Source of the DNA: Nevskia sp.
GTDB lineage: Bacteria > Pseudomonadota > Gammaproteobacteria > Nevskiales > Nevskiaceae
Direction: 5' to 3'
Length of the DNA: 64,000 bases
Assembly (NCBI RefSeq): GCF_021732705.1
Contig: NZ_JAKFUM010000001.1
Span: 1 to 64,000 of the forward strand
Shown: positions 25,513 through 34,049 of the stretch, piece by piece
Layout: each line of letters opens with the position of its first letter
How positions within the stretch are numbered: the stretch's first letter is position 1
Translations under genes and position numbers: made by a program
Notes under the pieces: generated by a model
Databases searched by the model: none
What the model was told of the DNA's origin: nothing
Seen by the model: the letters and a program-made list of their open reading frames with translations, nothing else

Positions 25513-26832
25513 TCAGCCCTTGATCTTCGCGCGCCACTCCGCGGCCTTGGCGCGCACGGCGGCTTCATCGAGGGTCATCAGGCGCTGGTCGCGCAGCAGC
25601 GCACGGCCAGCGACGTAGACATCGGTCACCTGATCGCGGCCCACCGCGTAGGCGAGGGTCGAAATCACGTCGTAGACCGGCGTGGTCGAGACATGCGCGA
25701 GGTTCACCGCGATGAAGTCGGCCGACTTGCCGGCCACCAGCGAGCCGATCTCGGCATCGAGCCCCAGCGCCTTGGCGCCATTCAGCGTCGCCAGCCGCAG
25801 GGCCGTGGCTGCCGGCACGGCACGCGGATCGCCGGACACGCCTTTCGCGAGAATCGCGGCAGTGCGCAGTTCCGAGAACATGTCGAGATCATTGTTGCTG
25901 GCCGCGCCATCGGTGCCGACCATGACGTTGGCGCCCGCGGCGATGAGTTTGGCGATCGGTGCCATGCCGCTGGCGAGCTTCAGGTTCGATTCCGGGCAAT
26001 GCGCGATCGACACACCGAGCCGGCCGCAATCGGCGATCTCGTCATCGGTCAGCTGCGTCATGTGCACGGCGATGAAGTCCGGGCCCAGCAGATCGAGCGC
26101 CTTGAGTCGGTCCCACGGCCGGCGTGCGTCCGGCGAGGCCAGCGCCTGATTCACTTCGTCCGCCGTCTCGTGCACGTGCATGTGGATCGGCAGGCCGAGC
26201 TCGTTCGCCAGTTCGCGGATCTTCAGCAGCGGGCCGTCGGACACGGTGTAAGGCGCGTGCGGCGCGAATGCGGCGCGCAGCAGCGGCTGACGGCGGATGG
26301 CGTTCTCGTAGACGTCCAGACCCTTGCGCAGATAGTCCTCGGCGTCGCTCGCCCAGGCGGTCGGGAAGTCGATCACCAGCAAGCCGATCATCGCGCGCAG
26401 GCCGACGGCAGCGGCGACTTCGGCGGTGGCGTCCGGGAAGAAGTACATGTCGTTGAAGCAGGTGGTGCCGCCGCGAATCATCTCGGCGGCCGCCAGGCGC
26501 ACGCCGTCGACACAGTAGGCGCGACTGACATGCTGGCCTTCCGCGGGCCAGATGTGGTTGTTCAGCCAGTCCATCAGCGGCAGGTCGTCGGCGATGCCGC
26601 GCATCAGCGCCATCGCCGAGTGGGTGTGGCCGTTGACCATGCCCGGCATCACGGCGTGCTCGGGCAGGGTCACGACGTCGCGCGCGGCGTAGGTCTGGCG
26701 TGCGAAATCGGCCGGCAGCACGTCGACGATGCGGCCGGCATCCACGGCCAGCGCGTGGTCTTCGAGCACCAGACCATCGGGCTCGATCGGGATCAGCCAG
26801 CGCGGGAAAACGAGCAGATCGATGGTTTGCAT
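25513..26832 (-). CDS. mtaD: 5-methylthioadenosine/S-adenosylhomocysteine deaminase
   Basis: A 439-residue metal-dependent amidohydrolase (TRZ/ATZ/MtaD branch). Metal ligands appear in MVNGHTHSAM (HxH near residue 70), HMHVHETADE, VHMTQL and GTDGAASNNDLDM. HCPESNLKLASG is typical of MTA/SAH deaminases. It converts methylthioadenosine to methylthioinosine. I chose ATG 26832, which puts the beta-strand IDLLVFPRW at the start. A longer frame upstream is low in family resemblance. It is divergent from mtnA with 110 bp between starts, placing the two salvage enzymes under one regulatory region. Confidence 0.88.
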   Translation of the reverse strand: MQTIDLLVFPRWLIPIEPDGLVLEDHALAVDAGRIVDVLPADFARQTYAARDVVTLPEHAVMPGMVNGHTHSAMALMRGIADDLPLMDWLNNHIWPAEGQHVSRAYCVDGVRLAAAEMIRGGTTCFNDMYFFPDATAEVAAAVGLRAMIGLLVIDFPTAWASDAEDYLRKGLDVYENAIRRQPLLRAAFAPHAPYTVSDGPLLKIRELANELGLPIHMHVHETADEVNQALASPDARRPWDRLKALDLLGPDFIAVHMTQLTDDEIADCGRLGVSIAHCPESNLKLASGMAPIAKLIAAGANVMVGTDGAASNNDLDMFSELRTAAILAKGVSGDPRAVPAATALRLATLNGAKALGLDAEIGSLVAGKSADFIAVNLAHVSTTPVYDVISTLAYAVGRDQVTDVYVAGRALLRDQRLMTLDEAAVRAKAAEWRAKIKG

Positions 26833-26942
26833 GGAAAGCCTGTCCTGGGAGCCGCCGCGTGCGCGCGGGCTCTGATTGTCAACGGGGAGACCGTCACGAT
26901 GGCGACGGTAGAATGAGGTCATTGAACCCCGGGAAACCCTGA

Positions 26943-27971
26943 ATGACAAGCAAAGCCAGCGCCGTGCCATCGACTTCCGCCGTGCAGGCGATCCAGTGGC
27001 AGGACGGCGTGCTGCGGCTGCTCGATCAGCGCGTGCTGCCGCTCGAAACGCGTTTCATCGACTGCACCACGGCGGAAGCGACGGCGGCCGCGATCCACGA
27101 CATGGTGGTGCGTGGCGCGCCGGCCATCGGCATCGCGGCAGCGTTCGGCCTGGTGGTGGCGGTGCGGGCGAATGCGGCCTCGTTCGATGCAGCCGAAGCC
27201 GTGCTGGCGGCCTCGCGTCCGACCGCGATCAATCTGCATTGGGCGCTGCAGCGGATGCGCGGCGTCTGGGCCAGGACGCCGACGGCTGAGCGGCTTGAAG
27301 CCGAAGCGATCGCGATCTTCAACGAGGATCTGGCGCAGAACCTGCGGATGGCGGCGCTGGGCGCTGATCTCATCGCCCCCGGCTCGCGCGTGCTGACCCA
27401 CTGCAACACCGGCGCGCTGGCCACCGGCGGTCACGGCACCGCGCTCGGCGTGATTCGCACGGCGTGGGCGCAGGGCAAGCTGGCGCAGGTCTACAACACC
27501 GAAACCCGCCCGTGGCTGCAGGGCGCGCGGCTGACCGCGTGGGAGCTGATGCAGGAAGGCATTCCCGGCAAGCTCATCGCCGACGGCGCGGCCGCGCACC
27601 TGATGAGCGTCGAGAAGATCGACTGGGTGATCGTCGGCGCCGACCGCATCACCGCCAATGGCGATACCGCGAACAAGATCGGCACCCATGCGCTGGCCGT
27701 GATCGCGCGGCATTTCGGCGCGAAGTTCATGGTCGTCGCGCCGAGTGGCACCTTCGATCTGAGTCTGGCCAGCGGTGATCGGATTCCGATCGAGGAACGC
27801 ACCGCCAAGGAACTGACCGAGTTCCGCGGGCAGTCCGTCGCGCCGCTCGGCATGCAGGCGTTCAACCCGGTGTTCGACGTGACGCCGGCGGCGCTGATCG
27901 ACGCCATCGTCTGCGAGCGCGGCGTGATCGTGCAGCCGACGACCGCCGCCGTGGCCGCCGTGCTGCGCTGA
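26943..27971 (+). CDS. mtnA: S-methyl-5-thioribose-1-phosphate isomerase
   Basis: 342 residues. Converts 5-methylthioribose 1-phosphate to methylthioribulose 1-phosphate in methionine salvage. The catalytic cysteine is in [20 protein letters not shown] near residue 158 and the catalytic aspartate in [19 protein letters not shown] near 238. [15 protein letters not shown] is the N-terminal signature. It shares high similarity with eIF2B-like proteins, but the Cys/Asp pair marks the isomerase. A phosphorylase to supply its substrate (for methylthioinosine or methylthioadenosine) is not in the window. Confidence 0.93.
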   Translation: MTSKASAVPSTSAVQAIQWQDGVLRLLDQRVLPLETRFIDCTTAEATAAAIHDMVVRGAPAIGIAAAFGLVVAVRANAASFDAAEAVLAASRPTAINLHWALQRMRGVWARTPTAERLEAEAIAIFNEDLAQNLRMAALGADLIAPGSRVLTHCNTGALATGGHGTALGVIRTAWAQGKLAQVYNTETRPWLQGARLTAWELMQEGIPGKLIADGAAAHLMSVEKIDWVIVGADRITANGDTANKIGTHALAVIARHFGAKFMVVAPSGTFDLSLASGDRIPIEERTAKELTEFRGQSVAPLGMQAFNPVFDVTPAALIDAIVCERGVIVQPTTAAVAAVLR

Positions 27972-27978
27972 GACCGCG

Positions 27979-28506
27979 ATGATCCACCAGCTCGAAAACC
28001 GCGTGCCGATGCTCAAGGAAGGCGTCTGGGTCGCGGACAACGCGACCGTCATCGGCTCGGTCGTGCTCGAGGCGCACAGCAGCGTCTGGTTCAACTGCGT
28101 GCTGCGTGGCGACAACGACGTGATCACCGTTGGCGAGAACACCAACGTGCAGGACGGCTCGATCCTGCATACGGACGCCGGCATCAAGCTCACGATCGGA
28201 CGTGACTGCACCATCGGCCATCAGGTGATGCTGCATGGCTGCGAGATCGGCGACAACACGCTGATCGGCATCCAGAGCATCGTGCTGAACGGCGCGCGGA
28301 TCGGCCGCAATTCGATCGTCGGCGCCGGCAGTCTGGTGCCGGAAGGCCGCGAATATCCGGACGGTGTCCTGATCCTCGGCAGTCCGGCCGTGGTCAAGCG
28401 CGAACTGAAGCCGGCCGAGTACGCGCTGATGACCTACGGCGCCAAGCATTACGTGCAGAACGCGCAGCGCTATCGCACGCAACTGCGGCCGCTGGGCGCG
28501 TCGTGA
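27979..28506 (+). CDS. Gamma-class carbonic anhydrase-like protein
   Basis: A 175-residue left-handed beta-helix protein with hexapeptide repeats (GVWVADNATVIGSVVLEAHS and onward). The three zinc histidines of the family are in ILHTDAG and IGHQVMLHGC. Fits the YrdA/PaaY/CaiE group, whose true reaction is often unproved. It lies 7 bp after mtnA and overlaps the DUF1460 gene by GTGA. Confidence 0.88.
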   Translation: MIHQLENRVPMLKEGVWVADNATVIGSVVLEAHSSVWFNCVLRGDNDVITVGENTNVQDGSILHTDAGIKLTIGRDCTIGHQVMLHGCEIGDNTLIGIQSIVLNGARIGRNSIVGAGSLVPEGREYPDGVLILGSPAVVKRELKPAEYALMTYGAKHYVQNAQRYRTQLRPLGAS

Positions 28507-29432
28507 GCGCAGCCACCCGCGCGATGGCCGCCGGCTGGCGCTGGTGGCGGTCGGCCTGGGTCGTGCTGCCGCTGGCGGCGGCTGGCTTCGCGATGGCGGC
28601 GGGACCGGTGCCGGACGCCGCCGCGGCGGCCGCGTTCGAGCCGATCGCGGCGCGGGCAGCGGCGGCGAAAGCGGCGAGCTGGCCGGCGCTGCTGCAGCAG
28701 ATCGCGACCGACCCGGCGCTGCTCGGCGCGCCGTACGAGGCGGCACCGCTCGATCGCGGCAGCCGCGAAGCCGACGAGCCGCTGCGCGCGAGCCTTGATG
28801 GTTTCGACTGCGTGACCTATGTCGAAACCGTGCTGGCGCTGGCGCGGACCGTGGCACGCGGCCCGGCCACCGCCACGGCATATGCGGCGGAACTGGCGGC
28901 GCTGCGCTACCGCGATGGCGAGCCCGGCTTCTGCGCCCGCTACCACTACTTCAGTGACTGGGCCGAAACCCGGCAGTCCGCCGCCGTGCTCGACGAGGTC
29001 ACGGTCAGCGTCGCCGGAGATCCCGCCAACCTGGCCAATCTGGGCCTGACCCACGGCTTCGACTACCTGAGCCGCCACGCCTCGGCGACGCCCGCACTGG
29101 CGCAGTCTCCGGCCCGGCTGGCCTGCGTGCGCGAACAGGAGCGGGCGCTGTCGGCGCGCGATGACGGCACGCCGTACATCCGCAGCACCAGCCTGCCGAA
29201 AATCGCGCGCGCGTTGCAGTCCGGCGATCTGATCGCCTGGGTCGCCGATGTGCCGGGGCTGGACGTGATCCATGTCGGCATCGTCGTCACGCGGCCCAAC
29301 GGCCGGCTGGAACTGGCGCAGGCGTCGAAGCGCGCGGGGCAAGTCGTGGTGACGCCGGACCTGCTGCGCTACGCGGCAAGCCTCAAGCAGCAGCGCGGCG
29401 TGCGCATCTTCCGGCCGCGCGATCCGCGCTGA
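28503..29432 (+). CDS. DUF1460 NlpC/P60-like amidase
   Basis: 309 residues from GTG 28503. N-terminal hydrophobic segment (about 16-36) is a probable signal peptide or anchor. The catalytic cysteine is in SLDGFDCVTYVETVLAL near residue 102 and the histidine in GLDVIHVGIVV near 258, the arrangement of the DUF1460 (N-acetylmuramoyl-L-alanine amidase-like) family. LTHGFDYLSRH lies between. It should cleave peptidoglycan fragments in the periplasm. The gene is the last of the mtnA group and converges on two thioesterase genes. Confidence 0.82.
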   Translation: MSAATRAMAAGWRWWRSAWVVLPLAAAGFAMAAGPVPDAAAAAAFEPIAARAAAAKAASWPALLQQIATDPALLGAPYEAAPLDRGSREADEPLRASLDGFDCVTYVETVLALARTVARGPATATAYAAELAALRYRDGEPGFCARYHYFSDWAETRQSAAVLDEVTVSVAGDPANLANLGLTHGFDYLSRHASATPALAQSPARLACVREQERALSARDDGTPYIRSTSLPKIARALQSGDLIAWVADVPGLDVIHVGIVVTRPNGRLELAQASKRAGQVVVTPDLLRYAASLKQQRGVRIFRPRDPR

Positions 29433-29457
29433 CGGTGTCCGGCTCCGGCCGCAAGCG

Positions 29458-29892
29458 TCACTCGACCAGCAGGAACTGCACCGTCGCCACCGCTGCCGGC
29501 CGGGTCGACGTGCCCTGTCGCGCTTCGACCCGGACGTTGGCGTAGCGACGGCTGCGTGAGACGACGGTCGCCGTCGCGACAGTGTCGAGCATGCCGGCAC
29601 CGGCGAGGTATTCGATGGTCTGGCTGAACATCCGCGGCGGCTTGCGGGCGGCCGTCACCCGGATCAGTTCGGCGGTCGCGGCGATCTGCAGCAGCGAGGC
29701 CAGCGCGCCGCCGTGCAGCGCCGGCACCTTCGGGTTGCCGACGATGTGCGGCGCGTACGGCAGGCAGACCGTCAGCCGGTCATCGACCATCGAGACCCGG
29801 ATGCCGAGCGTCCGCACGAATGGCACGGCATCGAGAATCTGCTGCACCTCGCCGGCGTCCGGACGGCCGCTGCGCTCGCTGATGCCGCTCAT
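29458..29892 (-). CDS. PaaI-like hotdog thioesterase
   Basis: 144 residues with one hotdog fold. VPALHGGALASLLQIAATAEL is the HGG-type helix that carries the active-site residue in acyl-CoA thioesterases. The C-terminal ATVVSRSRRYANVRVEARQG strand is typical. It overlaps the upstream thioesterase gene by ATGA and probably acts with it, either as a heteromer or on related substrates. Substrate unknown. Confidence 0.8.
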   Translation of the reverse strand: MSGISERSGRPDAGEVQQILDAVPFVRTLGIRVSMVDDRLTVCLPYAPHIVGNPKVPALHGGALASLLQIAATAELIRVTAARKPPRMFSQTIEYLAGAGMLDTVATATVVSRSRRYANVRVEARQGTSTRPAAVATVQFLLVE

Positions 29893-30362
29893 GAGGCGAC
29901 TCCGGGTGTCGAATCGGGCCCTGTCGCCCGCGGCGGAAACGTCGCGAAGCTGGCCGTGGCGATGGCGATCGGCCGCGCCGGATCGCCGTCATGCGCGACG
30001 CCCCGCACGATCGACAGATGCTCGTTCAGCGAGATGCTGTCGGCTTCGATGGTGACGCCGAGCCCGGCGCCGGGGGCGCGCAGGAAATCCAGCCGCAGGT
30101 CGAGCGTGGCGGTGCGCCGGAAGTGGTGCCAGATGGTCAGCGCGACCGAGCCGCAGACGGCGTCGATCGCCGTGGTGATCGGCCCCTCGGCCATCGCGTT
30201 GGTGTCGGCGTCGCCAACGAGGCCGGCGCTGAACGGCAGTTCCGCCACCAGCCGACCGGGGGATGCGCCGACCACGCGCAGCCCGAGGAATTCGTTGAAC
30301 GGAATCTGGGTGATGAACCGCTGCTGCAGCTCTTCCAGCGTGAACGGCTTGGCTTCGCTCAT
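29889..30362 (-). CDS. Hotdog-fold thioesterase (PaaI superfamily)
   Basis: 157 residues. The helix AMAEGPITTAIDAVCGSVAL occupies the place of the HGG motif but lacks the His-Gly-Gly itself, so the catalytic residue may differ from its partner. LDLRLDFLRAPGAGLGVTI and VRGVAHDGDPARPIAIATAS are standard hotdog strands. Adjacent hotdog pairs in which one subunit is degenerate are common in double-hotdog-like heteromers, which is a possible reading here. Confidence 0.78.
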   Translation of the reverse strand: MSEAKPFTLEELQQRFITQIPFNEFLGLRVVGASPGRLVAELPFSAGLVGDADTNAMAEGPITTAIDAVCGSVALTIWHHFRRTATLDLRLDFLRAPGAGLGVTIEADSISLNEHLSIVRGVAHDGDPARPIAIATASFATFPPRATGPDSTPGVAS

Positions 30363-30403
30363 CAGGTCAGATCAATGGAGGTGAGATACACATTCATCCG
30401 GCG

Positions 30404-31312
30404 CTACTGGGCCGCCTTGGCGCCACCGAGCGCGGCGACGAGATCGGCGATCAGCAGGCTCAGTTCGCCGGTCATCAGCGTGAAGTCGACGTCGAAGGCG
30501 TCGGCGTCGTTCTTCTTGCCGCCGGCGGCGTCGTCCTCGCTGACATCGAGGAAGCGCACGCGCTTGACCACGAGCTTGTCGGTCAGCACCAGGCTCAGGC
30601 GCTCGCGCCACGACAGGCCGACGCGGGTGACGATCTTGCCGCCGCCGATCAGGCTCTTCAGTTCGGGGCCGTCGAGGCCGTGGCGGACGTAGCGCACGGT
30701 CGACTTGGTCGGGTTGTCGGCCAGCAGTTCGCAGTCGTCCTGCACCAGGAACATCGGCGGGTTGCTGCCGGTGGCGAGCCACGCGGTCATCGCGGCGCTC
30801 GGTGCGTCGCGGGTGTCCAGCGGCACGGCCGGCAGGTCGCCGAGATCGGCGCGCAGCACGGTGCCCAAGTCTTCGGCGAGCTTCGGCGACGAGGTGTCGA
30901 CGATGAAATAGCCGTGCTCGAAGTCCAGCCACGCCCGCACCGTGCGGCTGCGGATGAAGGCGCGCGGCCGCAGTTCGTCGATCACCAGATCCTTCAGGTC
31001 GCGAAGCTGCTTGCGGCCGGGCGCAAACCCTTGCTGCTGTTCGAGTTCCGCCGCCTTCTGCTTCAGCACCTGATTGATCACCGAGCCCGGCAGCATGCGC
31101 TGCTCGATGCCGAGCGCGATCAGCAACTGCTTGCCCTGCGAATACACCAGCGAGGCGCCCGGCGACGGCGCGACCCAGCCCTGACTCTGCATGCTGGCGC
31201 TGTTGACCGGCAGCAGCGGGTGCTTGGCCAGCGCTTCCTCGACCTGCGCGGCCGTCATCGTCCAGCCGGGCGCAAGCGAATAGATCTGAAGATTCTTGAA
31301 CCAGGTCGACAT
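30404..31312 (-). CDS. rdgC: Recombination-associated protein RdgC
   Basis: 302 residues from ATG 31312 (MSTWFKNLQIYSLAPGW is the conserved beginning). RdgC forms a ring dimer around DNA and modulates RecA. The blocks QGWVAPSPGA, LPGSVINQVLKQKAAELEQQ, KQLRDLKDLVIDELRPRAF and DCELLADNPTKSTVRYVRHG identify the family. It is divergent from the mla operon with about 170 bp between starts. Confidence 0.93.
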   Translation of the reverse strand: MSTWFKNLQIYSLAPGWTMTAAQVEEALAKHPLLPVNSASMQSQGWVAPSPGASLVYSQGKQLLIALGIEQRMLPGSVINQVLKQKAAELEQQQGFAPGRKQLRDLKDLVIDELRPRAFIRSRTVRAWLDFEHGYFIVDTSSPKLAEDLGTVLRADLGDLPAVPLDTRDAPSAAMTAWLATGSNPPMFLVQDDCELLADNPTKSTVRYVRHGLDGPELKSLIGGGKIVTRVGLSWRERLSLVLTDKLVVKRVRFLDVSEDDAAGGKKNDADAFDVDFTLMTGELSLLIADLVAALGGAKAAQ

Positions 31313-31482
31313 CGGAGCGGGAGGGGACGGCGGGAAGGGCCGCGAAGGGTAGCGCACCCGCCGCGCAGGGAACCAGCGCCGGTCGCGCGAATGGCTCTCC
31401 CATCCGGGTGAGGGATTTGCGCGAAGCCGAGCCTTGCCCGGAAACTAGTGGCCGACCCGATCCATCGCCCCGCCGTCGCCCG

Positions 31483-32271
31483 ATGCGCAAGCTCGCTGAA
31501 AATTTCGGACGCGACATCGAAGCGGGTCTGACCGAACTCGGACAGGCCGCGGTGCTGCTGGTCGAATCCCTGAACTGGACCATCACCGGCGCCGCGCGCC
31601 AGCAGCCGGTGCGCGTCGGCGCGGTGCTGGCGCAGGCGATGGAAATGGGCATCCGCGCGCTGCCGATCGTCACCGTGCTGAGTCTGGCGATCGGCGCGAT
31701 GGTGGCGATCCAGGGCATCTATTCGCTGCGCATCTTCGGGGCCGAAAGCAAGGTCACGCTCGGTGTGGCGCTGTCGGTCACCCGCGAGTTCGCGCCGCTG
31801 ATCACCGGCGTGCTGGTGGCCGGGCGCAGCGGGTCGGCGCTGGCCGCGCGGCTCGGCACGATGAAGATCAATCAGGAAATCGACGCGCTGACGGTCATGG
31901 GCATCAACCCGGTGCGCTTTCTCGTGGCGCCGGCGCTGCTGGCGATGCTGCTGATGCTGCCGCTGCTGACCTGGTTCGCCGATGTCGTCGGCCTGTTCGG
32001 GGCCGGCCTGTACGTGACCAGCACGCTCGGCATCAGCTTCCAGGCCTATCTGGCCGATCTGCAGGCTTCGCTGAAGGTGGCGGATCTGGTGCACGGCCTC
32101 GGCAAGAGCGCGATCTTTGCGGTGCTGATCACGACGGTCGGCGTCAACAACGGTCTCGGCGTCACCGGCGGCGCCGATGGCATCGGCCGCGTGACGACGC
32201 GGGCCGTGGTGCAGGGCATTTCGGCCATCGTCATCACCGACATGCTGTTCGCGTGGCTGGTATTGCTATGA
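31483..32271 (+). CDS. mlaE: MlaE-type phospholipid ABC transporter permease
   Basis: A 262-residue inner-membrane permease. The central block TREFAPLITGVLVAGRSGSA with LGTMKINQEIDALTVMGINP is the MlaE signature (the coupling-helix region that contacts the ATPase). ATG 31483 was taken because the upstream in-frame region is Pro/Arg-rich and not conserved. It works with MlaF (ATPase) and MlaD (MCE protein) to move phospholipids between outer and inner membranes. Overlaps mlaF by ATGA. Confidence 0.9.
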   Translation: MRKLAENFGRDIEAGLTELGQAAVLLVESLNWTITGAARQQPVRVGAVLAQAMEMGIRALPIVTVLSLAIGAMVAIQGIYSLRIFGAESKVTLGVALSVTREFAPLITGVLVAGRSGSALAARLGTMKINQEIDALTVMGINPVRFLVAPALLAMLLMLPLLTWFADVVGLFGAGLYVTSTLGISFQAYLADLQASLKVADLVHGLGKSAIFAVLITTVGVNNGLGVTGGADGIGRVTTRAVVQGISAIVITDMLFAWLVLL

Positions 32272-33086
32272 CCGGCGCCGTTCCTGCCAGCATCGAGGTC
32301 GACAAGCTGTACGCCCACTATGGCGAGCGGCCGGTGCTGCGCGACATCAACTTCCGCGTCGAGCCGGGCGAGGTGATGGTGATCATGGGGGGCTCCGGTT
32401 CCGGCAAGAGCACCCTGCTGCGCCATCTGCTCGGGCTGCAGGCGCCGACCTCCGGCACGATCAGGGTGCTCGGGGTCGATATCGTGCGCGGCAAGAAGCG
32501 CGAGATGCTGGAGATGCGCCGCAAGATCGGCGTGGCGTTCCAGAGCGGGGCGCTGTTCTCGTCGATGACGGTCGGCGAGAACATCATGCTGCCGCTGCGC
32601 GAGCACGCGAAGCTCGATGCCGCGACGATGCGGATCATGATGCGGCTGAAGCTCGATTTCGTGAACCTGCCGGGCTCCGAGGACCTGATGCCGGCCGAGT
32701 TGTCCGGCGGCATGATCAAGCGCGCGGCGCTGGCCCGCGCGATCATCATGGACCCGAAGCTGGTGTTCCTCGACGAGCCGAGCGCGGGCCTCGATCCGGT
32801 GGTCGCGGCCGGTCTCGACGAACTGATCCTCGAACTGAAGGCGACCGGGGTCAGCCTCGTCGTCGTCACGCACGAACTGGACAGCGCGTTCCGGATCGCC
32901 GACCGCATCACGGTGCTGGATCGTGGCGACATCCTGATCAGCGATACCGTCGCCGCAGTCCGCGCCAGCCCGAACGAGCGGGTGCAGGCGCTGCTGACGC
33001 GGCGCGTCGAGCACACGAACCACAATCCCGACGAGTTCCTGCGCACCCTGACCCGCGCCGGACGAGACGACGACCGCGAGCCCTGA
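32268..33086 (+). CDS. mlaF: MlaF-type ABC transporter ATPase
   Basis: 272 residues. Walker A is GGSGSGKST (near 46-54), the signature is ELSGGMIKRAALARA, Walker B is LVFLDEPSAGLDP and the switch histidine is in VVTHELDS. ELSGGM rather than LSGGQ is typical of the MlaF/Ttg2A branch. It energises the MlaE permease. No separate STAS protein (MlaB) gene is present here. Confidence 0.92.
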   Translation: MTGAVPASIEVDKLYAHYGERPVLRDINFRVEPGEVMVIMGGSGSGKSTLLRHLLGLQAPTSGTIRVLGVDIVRGKKREMLEMRRKIGVAFQSGALFSSMTVGENIMLPLREHAKLDAATMRIMMRLKLDFVNLPGSEDLMPAELSGGMIKRAALARAIIMDPKLVFLDEPSAGLDPVVAAGLDELILELKATGVSLVVVTHELDSAFRIADRITVLDRGDILISDTVAAVRASPNERVQALLTRRVEHTNHNPDEFLRTLTRAGRDDDREP

Positions 33087-33089
33087 GCC

Positions 33090-34049
33090 ATGACCTCTTC
33101 CCGACTCAACTTCGCCGTGATCGGCGGCTTCGTGCTGCTGGCGCTGGTCAGCCTGATCGTGTCGCTGGCAGTGCTCGCCGGCCGCACCGGCGCCACCGAC
33201 GGCTACAGCACCGTCTACCCCAACGTCAGCGGTCTCAAGTACGGCAGCCAGGTCTTCTACGAGGGCTTTCCGGTTGGGCAGGTCGTTGAAATCGAACCGA
33301 TCACCGACGACGCGCGGGTGAAGTTCCGGGTACGGCTGGCGATCACCCGCGGCTGGAAGATTCCGGAGGATTCGATCGCCAGCACCGCCGCGGCCGGCCT
33401 GCTGGCGCCGCAGACGGTGACCATCGCGGCCGGCTCCAGCGCCACGATGCTGAAGCCCGGCGCGGAAATCCTCGCCGGCAAGAGCCGCGACCTGTTTTCC
33501 ACCGTCGCCGGCGCCGCCGGCAATGTCGACCGCCTGACCAACGAAGGCCTGCTGCCGCTGTTCGGCAATCTCGACAAGCAGGTGACGACGGTCGGTGGCC
33601 TGCTGAACGACGACGTGCGCAAGCTCGTGGCCAACGCCAACGTCGTCGCCGAGGCCGCCGCGAAGACCGTGCCGCCGCTGCTGAACGATGCCCGGACCAT
33701 CAGCGCCTCGCTGAGCAAGGTCAGCCAGCAGCTCGATGGCGCGGTATCGCCGCAGCGGCTGGCGGCGATCGACCACATCATCGTCAACGCCGACAAGGCC
33801 GTGGCCAGCCTCGCCAAGAGCAGTGCCGCGCTCGAGGCGCTGAGCGGCGACAGCGGCGAGGACCTGCGCATCGCCGTGCGCGAGCTGCGCCTGACCAGTG
33901 AAAGCCTCGCGCGGCATTCGGACGCGATCACCCAGAATCTCGATTCCGCCGCGCACAACCTCAAGGATCTGAGCCGCCAGCTGCGGCAGAACCCGGCGCT
34001 GCTGCTTCGCGGCAGCGGCATCGATCCGGATGCGGAGGCGGGCCGATGA
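33090..34049 (+). CDS. mlaD: MCE-domain substrate-binding protein MlaD-like
   Basis: 319 residues. An N-terminal membrane anchor (about 9-31) is followed by the MCE domain (about 40-120, with VSGLKYGSQVFYEGFPVGQV). A long helical, coiled-coil-prone tail of ~180 residues comes after it. The tail is longer than in E. coli MlaD and resembles the single-MCE proteins that are paired with a DUF330/PqiC-type lipoprotein, as here. It forms a hexameric periplasmic ring carrying lipids from the permease. Confidence 0.87.
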   Translation: MTSSRLNFAVIGGFVLLALVSLIVSLAVLAGRTGATDGYSTVYPNVSGLKYGSQVFYEGFPVGQVVEIEPITDDARVKFRVRLAITRGWKIPEDSIASTAAAGLLAPQTVTIAAGSSATMLKPGAEILAGKSRDLFSTVAGAAGNVDRLTNEGLLPLFGNLDKQVTTVGGLLNDDVRKLVANANVVAEAAAKTVPPLLNDARTISASLSKVSQQLDGAVSPQRLAAIDHIIVNADKAVASLAKSSAALEALSGDSGEDLRIAVRELRLTSESLARHSDAITQNLDSAAHNLKDLSRQLRQNPALLLRGSGIDPDAEAGR

